Assembly (NCBI GenBank): GCA_964568805.1
Contig: CAZMRW010000133.1
Span: 1-6,330, forward strand
Length of the DNA: 6,330 nt
Source: CAZMRW01 sp964568805
GTDB lineage: Bacteria > Pseudomonadota > Gammaproteobacteria > Methylococcales > Methylomonadaceae
Direction of reading: 5' to 3'
The notes beneath the pieces are model-generated. The model did not search any database. It worked only from the letters and a program-made list of their open reading frames with translations, and had not been told where the DNA came from. The position numbers and the translations under genes are program-made. Position 1 is the stretch's first letter. The number at the start of each line of letters is the position of its first letter. This document shows positions 1-5,458 of this stretch, one piece after another.

Positions 1-2
1 AT

Positions 3-329
3 GAGAAAATCAGTGAAACCAGCTGGCCTTTTTTGCCAACCTATAAATATATTTATGAAAAAGGACAAGCGCTCGACGATAAACTGAATGATGGTGTCGT
101 GCCTTTGTCGTCAGCCAAGCGGGATAAGCCGAATTGGGAGCAAATTGGCAGCTTGTGGAACTTTGATCATGCCGAAGAAGTCGGGCATGACTTAGACAAG
201 ACCCTTTCGCCTGGCGGCGTGTTGACCGCTCTGACTGGAGGTCTACTAAGACATGATTCACGTATCGAGCCACCGAATGGGCTTTTAGACAGGTACGATG
301 AAATCATTACGCGAATATCCCTTCTTTAA
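3..329 (+). CDS. Probable alpha/beta hydrolase (lipase/esterase-like), C-terminal fragment
   Basis: This reading frame is open from the left edge to a TAA at 327-329, giving 108 residues of the C-terminal end of a longer protein. A TTG at 33 could be read as a start, but the frame continues upstream without a stop, so the gene most likely begins outside the window. The fragment contains NDGVVPLSSAK at about residues 29-39. This resembles the loop carrying the catalytic acid (Asp30) in lipases and other alpha/beta hydrolases. A WNFDHAEEVGHD stretch follows at 52-63, where His56 or His62 could be the catalytic histidine. The nucleophile serine would lie upstream and is not visible. The substrate cannot be told. 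The family call is inferred from these short motifs. The gene shows no functional link to the B12 genes and is followed by about 125 bases without a recognisable terminator. Confidence 0.6.
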   Translation, partial: EKISETSWPFLPTYKYIYEKGQALDDKLNDGVVPLSSAKRDKPNWEQIGSLWNFDHAEEVGHDLDKTLSPGGVLTALTGGLLRHDSRIEPPNGLLDRYDEIITRISLL

Positions 330-456
330 CGAGCCTGGAAGATAACGCAAACAAAATTTAACGCTTAGCCGATGGATAAAACAAATTTTCTTTATTATCA
401 CTATCGGAATCTGCTATTTTATTCGCCTAAGCTGCCATCTGTATGAGGAGTGGGTG

Positions 457-579
457 ATGAAACAATCAACACTAATGCTTTTGATATTGGTAATACTTTT
501 GGGTTGTGAAAATACCAAGGGACAGAATCGGCATGATCCAAATCATCATGAAAAAAGTATGCAAAATAATCGGGAATAA
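457..579 (+). CDS. Small predicted lipoprotein, 40 residues
   Basis: A short open frame begins at ATG 457, with a strong Shine-Dalgarno GAGGAG at 445-450 placed six bases upstream, and ends at TAA 577-579. The product starts MKQST, continues with a hydrophobic stretch at residues 6-15 and has a lipobox LLGC with Cys17. This is the layout of a lipoprotein signal peptide cleaved by signal peptidase II. The mature part would be only 24 residues, polar, with His26, His30 and His31 and an acidic/basic mix. It lacks the GLKGPLY motif of LptM/YifL, so it is not that protein. A weak extended -10 (TGCTATTTT, 412-420) lies upstream, without a good -35. The gene ends one base before the 3' end of the oppositely oriented homoserine kinase. 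Function is unknown. The ribosome binding site plus lipobox make it a credible gene despite its size. Confidence 0.62.
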   Translation: MKQSTLMLLILVILLGCENTKGQNRHDPNHHEKSMQNNRE

Positions 580-580
580 A

Positions 581-1531
581 TCAGAGCGAAGCGGCACTTT
601 TTGCGGCCATTAATCCTTGCCGATACTGGCAAAGTAATTGCCGAAAAATCAACGGGTCTTTTTGCTGGGTTATTGCACCGGAACGGGGATAGAGTTGGTG
701 TTGCAGCCGGGATAACCAAAACCGCAATGCGGCGGCTCTCAGCTGGGTCTGCCAGCTTTGCTTTTCCAAAGGTTCCAGAGGTCTGACCGTTTCATAGGCG
801 GCCAGCAGTGCATCCAGCTTTTCGAAATTTACGTTACCATTTTCATGACACCAGTCATTGGCCGTGATGGCGATATCGAGTAGCAACACGCCTGTGCCGG
901 CGCTGTAAAAGTCCAGCAGGCCGCTGAGCCGCCCATCGACAAACAATGCATTATCCCTGAACAAGTCGCCGTGGATGACGCCTCTGGGCAGCATGGCGGT
1001 GCAGTGTTTGGCCTGAAAACACAATTCATCGTTGATTAAAGCCTGATCCGATGTCGATAGCCGGTCGGCCATTTGATTAAATACGGCTCTGCACCAGTGC
1101 AAATCATGGTTGCTGTTGATGGGAAAGGAGTAATGCTGTGTATGGCGATGTAATCTGCCCAAATGCAAACCGATTTCATGGCAGTGCGCAACAGATGGCA
1201 TTAAGACCGCGCGGCCCGGAAACCGGTTGAAGACCGCGGCTTGTTTGTCGTTAAGCCAGCGAATCGGCCTGGCCTGTTGGTCAAGCCGGAGCTTGGGGCA
1301 GGGCAGGTTATACTCGCCAAGATAGCACAAAAGCTCAATAAAATGCGGCAAATCGTCTGCGTTGAGCGATTCAAACAGCGTTAATACGAATTCGCCCGAG
1401 GTGGTCGTGACAAAATAGTTGGTATTATCGATCCCGTCTTCTATGCCTTCGAAATGAAGTACCTTCCCTAGCGAGTAATGACTGAAAAACTGATCGAGTT
1501 GGGACGGAGTGACAACTGAATAGACGGACAC
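581..1531 (-). CDS. thrB: Homoserine kinase, ThrB type II (APH-fold); possible L-threonine kinase
   Basis: The 316-residue product has the usual length and pattern of the proteobacterial homoserine kinases that belong to the aminoglycoside phosphotransferase/choline kinase fold, not the GHMP family. Visible signatures are the N-terminal GIEDGIDNTNYFV region (29-41), LTLFE (50-54), LPCP (76-79), the catalytic loop HGDLFRDN (187-194, with Asp189 the likely base and Asn194 a metal ligand) and the metal-binding DFYSAG (207-212, Asp207). The known reaction is ATP-dependent phosphorylation of L-homoserine to O-phosphohomoserine in threonine synthesis, in the cytoplasm. The start is a GTG at 1531, chosen because it gives the family-typical MSVY start. 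The Shine-Dalgarno before it is weak. The gene lies 37 bases downstream of cbiB and is probably the last gene of the riboswitch operon. Because CobD in this operon consumes L-threonine phosphate, the enzyme could instead phosphorylate L-threonine. That is inference. Confidence 0.87.
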   Translation of the reverse strand: MSVYSVVTPSQLDQFFSHYSLGKVLHFEGIEDGIDNTNYFVTTTSGEFVLTLFESLNADDLPHFIELLCYLGEYNLPCPKLRLDQQARPIRWLNDKQAAVFNRFPGRAVLMPSVAHCHEIGLHLGRLHRHTQHYSFPINSNHDLHWCRAVFNQMADRLSTSDQALINDELCFQAKHCTAMLPRGVIHGDLFRDNALFVDGRLSGLLDFYSAGTGVLLLDIAITANDWCHENGNVNFEKLDALLAAYETVRPLEPLEKQSWQTQLRAAALRFWLSRLQHQLYPRSGAITQQKDPLIFRQLLCQYRQGLMAAKSAASL

Positions 1532-1568
1532 GAAATAGCCTGAATTGTTCAGTGAAGGAAGGTTTTAG

Positions 1569-2465
1569 TCATGTAGACAGGGCGCCAAACGCCAACAGGC
1601 TCAAGACGATCGCATTGATCCCTGTTTTCATGTTTAAGCCGTATTCAAGCGCGGCCTGATTGACCGGATTAAGCGCGAGGCCCAAGGTGGGTTTATGTTT
1701 TAATTGTCCGTGATAATAGGCATCGCCTGCCAAGCCGATGCCCAATGCGCCTGCCATCGCCGCAATAGGGAAACCGGCATTAGGGCTTTCCAGTTTGTTG
1801 CCGTCCTGCAAGACACACCGCCAGGCTCGCCGCTTATCGTCTGCCAGCATGATGATCAGCAGCGCGGTTAATCTGGCCGGGATGAAATTGGCAATATCAT
1901 CCACGATAGCCGCCGTTTTGCCGAAATAAAAATAATGCCAGGTTTTATAAGCCACCATCGAATCGAGCGTATTGATGGCTTTGTAGACGGCGATGCCCGG
2001 CAAACCGAACAACACCAGGTAAAATAATGGAGCGATCACGCCGTCGCTGAGGTTTTCCGCCCACGTTTCCAGGGCGGCTTTATGGATTTCGGTCTCCGTC
2101 ATCGCTCCCGTATCACGGCTGACCAGTCGGCTTATCGCTTGACGGGGCTCATCGGCCGTTAAAACCGCCGCGACGGATGTGTGAAGCATAGTCATCGCCA
2201 AACCGGTTGAGGCCATTAGCGCCAACACCGGCAGCGACAGCCAGGACGGCAACAATCCGCACAGATAAACCAGCGTGACGCTGACCAGCAGAGACAGGGC
2301 AATTAAACTGATCACCAATACCGCGCCGGGCAACATCCGATCGCTGTAAAAACGCCGTTCGTAGCCTTTAATAAAATCGCCCATCAACATCACCGGATGT
2401 CTGCCGGGCAATTCACCGAACGCCATATCGATCAGATAGGCCAGCAGCGCCAATTCAAAATACAT
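1569..2465 (-). CDS. cbiB: Adenosylcobinamide-phosphate synthase (CbiB; CobD in the Pseudomonas nomenclature)
   Basis: A membrane enzyme of 298 residues, close to the usual 300-320. CbiB condenses adenosylcobyric acid with (R)-1-amino-2-propanol O-2-phosphate to give adenosylcobinamide phosphate at the inner membrane. Family signatures are clear: FGELPGRHPV (16-25), SRDTGAMTETEI (116-127), ETWAENLSDGVIAPLFY (133-149), the YKAINTLDSMVAYK block (161-174), DDIANFIPARLTALL (189-203) and ESPNAGFPIAAMAGALG (226-242). Hydrophobic segments appear near 46-70, 74-94, 141-163, 192-207 and 283-296. The ATG at 2465 begins MYFELALLAYLID, as in relatives, although the Shine-Dalgarno is poor. The gene follows cobD by 56 bases and precedes the kinase by 37. 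This matches the pathway order, because CobD makes the linker that CbiB attaches. No residue seems to be missing. Confidence 0.95.
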   Translation of the reverse strand: MYFELALLAYLIDMAFGELPGRHPVMLMGDFIKGYERRFYSDRMLPGAVLVISLIALSLLVSVTLVYLCGLLPSWLSLPVLALMASTGLAMTMLHTSVAAVLTADEPRQAISRLVSRDTGAMTETEIHKAALETWAENLSDGVIAPLFYLVLFGLPGIAVYKAINTLDSMVAYKTWHYFYFGKTAAIVDDIANFIPARLTALLIIMLADDKRRAWRCVLQDGNKLESPNAGFPIAAMAGALGIGLAGDAYYHGQLKHKPTLGLALNPVNQAALEYGLNMKTGINAIVLSLLAFGALST

Positions 2466-2485
2466 CTTTGTAGACCAGGAAGATT

Positions 2486-2506
2486 TTTCCCGACGTTACC
2501 GGGAAA
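2486..2506. repeat. Intercistronic perfect inverted repeat between cobD and cbiB
   Basis: TTTCCCG (2486-2492) and CGGGAAA (2500-2506) form a perfect 7-base-pair stem with a 7-base loop. They occupy the middle of the 56-base gap between the cobD stop and the cbiB start. On the minus strand (the direction of transcription) the hairpin is followed by A residues, not a U run, so it is not an intrinsic terminator. It could stabilise or process the mRNA, or affect cbiB translation, since the stem ends about 20 bases before the cbiB ATG. Chance is also possible. Confidence 0.5.
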
Positions 2507-2521
2507 CGCTGCATTGCCGTT

Positions 2522-3541
2522 TTATTCATGAAGGGTCTTCAAAGCGTGCCCAAGTTGCCTTATCGCGTTTTCATCTTTAACGGCGAAACGGATATGGCTT
2601 TGATCCAGTCCGGTAAAATTGTCGCAGACCCGAAGCAATAGTCTCGAAGAGGCCAATCGATCTTGAAGCCGGTGGCCATCGCCGCCATTCGCCAGTTTTG
2701 CCAGTAAAAAATTGGCTTGTCCCGGATAAATCCGTTCAAACAGGCCGGAAGCCTGCAGCACCTCGTTCAGCAACCCTCGCCGACGGGCCGTGTGCTGTCG
2801 TGTGTTTTCGATAAATGCCGTATTTTCCAAGGCCTGCTGCATATACGCCATATCGAAGCTGGAGAGTTTCCATGCCGGTTCGAAGCGTTTTAGTTCCCTG
2901 ATCGCCTGCGCTGCCGCCAGAATTAAGCCGATGCGGATGCCTGCGCAGCCATAAAACTTGCTGAGCGATTTGATCACATAGAGTTTATCGTATTGCGTGA
3001 TGTAGCCTGCAACCGAATCTGCATCGCAAAAATCCAAAAACGATTCATCAACAATCACCTTGCAGTCTGTTGCTCGCCACTGGCTTAACAAGTCCTGCAT
3101 CTCATAAAGCCTGCCATCGGGCGTAGCTGGATTAACAAAGATGACCGTGCTGCTTCCGGGAACATCCTCTGTTAAGGAGCCGAAGCGGTCGATATGATGC
3201 AGGGTGCATCCCAGTTGCCCGGCAATCTGCGCATATTCGCCATATAAAGGGGTGTACAACACCAGATCTTTGGGTTGCAACCACCGCAATAATGCGAAAA
3301 TTGCCGCGCTGGCTCCGTTAAACACCTCCAGGTCAACACCTTCCGGATGCGGGTAACGGCTTTTAAGCGCCTGTTTTAACAGTACGTAATCGGGGTCGGC
3401 ATAAGGTCCAAGCCCTACCTGCTGCAAACTATCAGGATCGACGGCTTGCTCGGGATTGATGTTGGCCGAAAAATCCAGCACCTGTTCCGGCCGGCAGCCA
3501 AGCTGCTGAGCAAATCGATAAATATTTCCGCCGTGATTCAT
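2522..3541 (-). CDS. cobD: L-threonine-O-3-phosphate decarboxylase (CobD; CobC in the Pseudomonas nomenclature)
   Basis: A PLP-dependent fold-type I aminotransferase-like enzyme of 339 residues, within the family range. CobD decarboxylates L-threonine phosphate to (R)-1-amino-2-propanol O-2-phosphate, the linker of the lower B12 loop. Visible features are HGGN (3-6) and LDFSANINP (22-30), typical of the CobD N-terminus. FNGASAAIF (74-82) lies in the cofactor phosphate-binding loop. NPATPDGRLY (137-146) corresponds to the NPxxPxG motif. Asp164 in VDESFLDF should contact the pyridine nitrogen. Lys195 in SLSKFYGCAGIRIG (192-205) should form the Schiff base, with Arg203 contacting the PLP phosphate. 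The C-terminal IRFAVK (317-322) carries the expected carboxylate-binding Arg318. The ATG at 3541 gives the family start MNHGGN, though the Shine-Dalgarno is weak. The gene follows the BtuF-like gene by 57 bases. Histidinol-phosphate aminotransferase is the main alternative, but HGGN and the cbiB neighbour favour CobD. Confidence 0.93.
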   Translation of the reverse strand: MNHGGNIYRFAQQLGCRPEQVLDFSANINPEQAVDPDSLQQVGLGPYADPDYVLLKQALKSRYPHPEGVDLEVFNGASAAIFALLRWLQPKDLVLYTPLYGEYAQIAGQLGCTLHHIDRFGSLTEDVPGSSTVIFVNPATPDGRLYEMQDLLSQWRATDCKVIVDESFLDFCDADSVAGYITQYDKLYVIKSLSKFYGCAGIRIGLILAAAQAIRELKRFEPAWKLSSFDMAYMQQALENTAFIENTRQHTARRRGLLNEVLQASGLFERIYPGQANFLLAKLANGGDGHRLQDRLASSRLLLRVCDNFTGLDQSHIRFAVKDENAIRQLGHALKTLHE

Positions 3542-3598
3542 TGGACTTACAGATGATTCTTATTAAAGAAAATTCTAAAAACAGGCGTGCCGACTCAT

Positions 3599-4396
3599 TT
3601 AGACATTTTGTTCAGACCATTGCCGGATTATCCGGTGGAGATGATCCAAGCCATCCGTCACTGCCGCAGGTCCCGGTTGCAGGATGTCGCAGGATTTAAT
3701 CTCAAAAAGCAGATGATTTTGTACGGCGGGGATAACATCCCAGCCAGACCTTGCCGTGACCTGCTCCGGGCGGAATTTCTTCCCGCACCAGGAGCCGATG
3801 ATGATATCCGGCATACGGCGGACGACGTCTTCCGGGTCGGCGATAATGCGATTTTTTGCCGATTGTTCCGTGGACAGTTCGGCAAAACAATCGTAGCCCC
3901 CGGCTATCGTAATCAACTCCGAAACCCAGCGGATGCCGGAAATCATCGGTTCGTCCCATTCTTCAAAATACACCCGCGGTCGACGCGGCAAGACTGCCGC
4001 ATCCGCACGAATCATTTCAATCCGTTGGCGGTATTGGTCCGCCAAGGCGGCCGCTTTCTCCGATACACCGACCATCGCGCCGAGCAGGGTAATCATCTGC
4101 AGAATGCCATCGATGGTGCGCTGATTGAACACATGGACGGCAATACCTTCACGAATCAGCTGTGCGGCAATATCGGCCTGCAGATTCGAAAAACCCAGCA
4201 CCAGATCCGGCTCCAGCGCCAGAATCTTGTCGATTCTGGCGCTGGTAAAGGCAGAAACCTTGGGTTTCTCCTTACGCGCCTGAGCCGGCCGCACGGTAAA
4301 GCCGGATATACCCACAATGCGCTGCTGTTCACCCAGCAAATAAAGGGTCTCGGTGGTTTCCTCGGTCAGACAGACAATGCGCGACGGGTAGCTCAT
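3599..4396 (-). CDS. BtuF-like corrinoid-binding protein without a signal peptide
   Basis: The 265-residue product is a class III periplasmic-binding-protein homologue of the BtuF/FecB type (COG0614-like). The first lobe opens directly with RIVCLTEETTETLYLLG (6-22) and contains ARIDKILALEPDLVLGF (53-69). The linker region carries YFEEWDEP (143-150) and GIRWVSELITIAGG (154-167). The C-terminal lobe has SCDILQPGPAAVTDGL (235-250). Known members bind B12 in the periplasm and deliver it to an ABC transporter. Here there is no signal peptide: only six residues precede the first beta strand. In the same frame upstream, TAA codons at 4436-4438 and 4445-4447 rule out a longer form. The protein should therefore be cytoplasmic unless exported in an unusual way. 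Its ATG overlaps the btuM stop as ATGA (4393-4396), implying translational coupling. No btuC or btuD is in the window. A role as cytoplasmic corrinoid carrier or sensor is inference. Confidence 0.85.
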   Translation of the reverse strand: MSYPSRIVCLTEETTETLYLLGEQQRIVGISGFTVRPAQARKEKPKVSAFTSARIDKILALEPDLVLGFSNLQADIAAQLIREGIAVHVFNQRTIDGILQMITLLGAMVGVSEKAAALADQYRQRIEMIRADAAVLPRRPRVYFEEWDEPMISGIRWVSELITIAGGYDCFAELSTEQSAKNRIIADPEDVVRRMPDIIIGSWCGKKFRPEQVTARSGWDVIPAVQNHLLFEIKSCDILQPGPAAVTDGLDHLHRIIRQWSEQNV

Positions 4397-4962
4397 GAGG
4401 CGGTATTGCGGCTGTCTTGAGTCACTGTAGCCGTTTTAATCAGCTTAATCAAAGCAAAGCCGGCAATGCCGTAAAACAGGGTAAAGCCCAGGTAAGGCGG
4501 GTAATATTTTGCGACGCGAGAGAGGTATTGTGCCCATGAGAGGTCGGGATAGCGGTCTGAAAACAGATAAAAACTGCCGTTGGAAATCAAGAAGGCCCCC
4601 GACGTGGCCAACACGAGTAAGCCGAGTGATTTTGCCATTTCTTTTACGGTGACCGCACCCAGGGTCATGCAATAACGCCCCGCAAGCCACAGGACGGCAT
4701 AGGTAGGGATCAGAAACACATAAGCGGGTGAAACACACCAGCTGCTGGTGCCGTTGGCAATTGCCACATAATCGATCAATCCGGCCAGCGCCAACAAAAA
4801 GCCGAAAAACATTTTTTTGCGGTAAAAACCGGCAAAGAAAAATACGGCGAGGGACGCGTCCGGCAAATGCAGGACGTCGCCAAAGTGATGAAAACGCGTC
4901 ATAATCATCGCGGCAATCAGCGGCAATGGTAGGCAGTCTGCATGTAAATATCGTTTTTTCAT
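4393..4962 (-). CDS. btuM: BtuM, predicted ECF-type S-component transporter for vitamin B12
   Basis: A hydrophobic protein of 189 residues with about six membrane segments, matching the BtuM family of solitary S components found in Gram-negative bacteria. These import cobalamin across the inner membrane. As I recall, Thiobacillus denitrificans BtuM works without a dedicated ECF module and removes cyanide from cyanocobalamin through a conserved cysteine (Cys80). A matching cysteine is present here as Cys76 in SSWCVSPAY (73-81). FHHFGD (24-29) and LIDY (62-65) hold further polar residues near helix ends that could help bind the ligand. The ATG at 4962 is chosen over an in-frame GTG at 4980 because AGAGGA sits five bases before the ATG, while the GTG has no Shine-Dalgarno. 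The gene is first in the operon, directly below a cobalamin riboswitch, which supports the B12 role. The family call rests on recalled patterns. Confidence 0.83.
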   Translation of the reverse strand: MKKRYLHADCLPLPLIAAMIMTRFHHFGDVLHLPDASLAVFFFAGFYRKKMFFGFLLALAGLIDYVAIANGTSSWCVSPAYVFLIPTYAVLWLAGRYCMTLGAVTVKEMAKSLGLLVLATSGAFLISNGSFYLFSDRYPDLSWAQYLSRVAKYYPPYLGFTLFYGIAGFALIKLIKTATVTQDSRNTAS

Positions 4963-4967
4963 GGTTG

Positions 4968-4973
4968 TCCTCT
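4968..4973 (-). promoter_or_regulatory. btuM ribosome binding site
   Basis: On the minus strand AGAGGA lies five bases before ATG 4962. It decides the btuM start in favour of this ATG over the upstream GTG at 4980. It is the only strong Shine-Dalgarno among the genes of this operon, as expected where the riboswitch controls translation of the first gene. A small hairpin (TGCGC/GCGCA, 4973-4987) abuts it directly. Confidence 0.7.
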
Positions 4974-5068
4974 GCGCCACCCGCGCATAATAGTGACTGA
5001 ATTACAGGGGAGGGCAATCGAAGACATCAGACGACAAGACATCGGCTTTCTTCGCAACACAGCCCTCC
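4968..5068 (-). promoter_or_regulatory. Possible translational expression platform of the B12 riboswitch
   Basis: Between the aptamer and btuM, two overlapping pairings can be drawn on the minus strand. GGAGGGC (5062-5068) is perfectly complementary to GCCCTCC (5009-5015). The adjoining UCCCCUG (5005-5011) can instead pair with CAGAGGA (4968-4974), which includes the btuM Shine-Dalgarno, with one mismatch and enclosing a small GC hairpin. The two helices share bases 5009-5011 and so compete. No U run follows any hairpin, so transcription termination is unlikely and ribosome-site sequestration fits better. The pairings were found by eye, without energy calculation. Confidence 0.35.
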
Positions 5069-5083
5069 GCTGTACCGAACAGA

Positions 5084-5268
5084 CTTTCAGGCAGGTCTCC
5101 GGGCTCGTCAGTGGCGTGAACCTGAATCATCACCTTCCCATGTTAAAACACAGTGGCGTATTGACGACTCTTTACTGACATACCGTTGCGGGGGCAGCGC
5201 CGGACTGAGTAAAACCTTACCGACTTCCCTTTTAATCCTCGGGTTGTAAAACCTATGGGAACCTTAAA
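5084..5268 (-). ncRNA. Cobalamin riboswitch aptamer (class I-like)
   Basis: Read on the minus strand, the conserved blocks of the adenosylcobalamin aptamer occur in the right order. A GGUUCCC start near 5263 is followed by AUUAAAAGGGAAG (5224-5236). The B12 box GCUGCCCCCGCAACGGU lies at 5182-5198, a second GGGAAG at 5134-5139, and the closing CCCGGAGACCUGCC at about 5090-5103. CUUUAAGGU at the 5' side and ACCUGCCUGAAAG at the 3' side could close the outer stem. The element sits between a promoter and btuM and faces the five-gene operon, so B12 should repress uptake and late linker assembly. It does not face cobB on the other strand. The exact outer boundaries are approximate. Confidence 0.96.
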
Positions 5269-5278
5269 GCAAGCGGCA

Positions 5279-5306
5279 ATTATAGACGCTTGCCTTGATA
5301 AAGCAA
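5279..5306 (-). promoter_or_regulatory. Sigma70-type promoter of the riboswitch operon
   Basis: On the minus strand a perfect -10 TATAAT lies at 5279-5284. A partial -35 TTGCTT (three of six matches) lies at 5301-5306, with a 16-base spacer. The predicted transcription start, about seven bases downstream (near 5272-5274), falls just before the first conserved aptamer block. The transcript would therefore begin almost at the riboswitch. This position supports the call. A short CTTGC/GCAAG inverted repeat overlaps the spacer and the -35 (5289-5307) and might be an operator or chance. Confidence 0.7.
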
Positions 5307-5458
5307 GTCATCCCTCGTATTCTTGTTAGTTTAAAAGCTGTTTAAATTTTTAAGGGACAACTGTATTTTTTTCACCTTTCCTTCAGAGAAGGATTGCGAC
5401 GAAGAAAATGACGTGTCTGAGTAAGTTCGGTTATTTTTTATGAATAAGGCATTGGATT
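5307..5458 (+). other. AT-rich region upstream of cobB
   Basis: About 150 bases separate the divergent promoter from cobB. The region is rich in A and T and should hold the cobB promoter. I can pick out only weak candidates, such as TTGTTA at 5323-5328 and TATTTT at 5364-5369, which do not form a well-spaced pair. A 6-base-pair hairpin with a 3-base loop (5379-5393) lies in the presumed leader, without a following U run on the plus strand. No B12 box or other riboswitch signature is present in the plus orientation. Confidence 0.4.

Noticed and set aside
3587..4420. Long plus-strand frame of 277 codons opposite the BtuF-like gene
   Set aside because: It lies antisense to a clearly recognisable binding protein, has no family motifs and no ribosome site, and is an effect of codon composition.
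4963..4980. Upstream GTG start for btuM giving six more residues
   Set aside because: No Shine-Dalgarno precedes it, and it would overlap the strong ribosome site that fits the ATG at 4962.
4445..5017. Minus-strand frame of 190 codons overlapping btuM
   Set aside because: It is the shifted frame of btuM, rich in Arg and Cys, without membrane pattern. It is also the frame of the BtuF-like gene, but stop codons separate the two, so it is not a signal-bearing extension.
4993..5178. Plus-strand frame of 61 codons through the leader
   Set aside because: It runs across the conserved riboswitch core in antisense and shows no protein signature.
5379..5393. Hairpin TCCTTC-AGA-GAAGGA considered as an intrinsic terminator
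   Set aside because: On the plus strand the T run precedes the stem instead of following it, and on the minus strand A residues follow. Neither fits a terminator.
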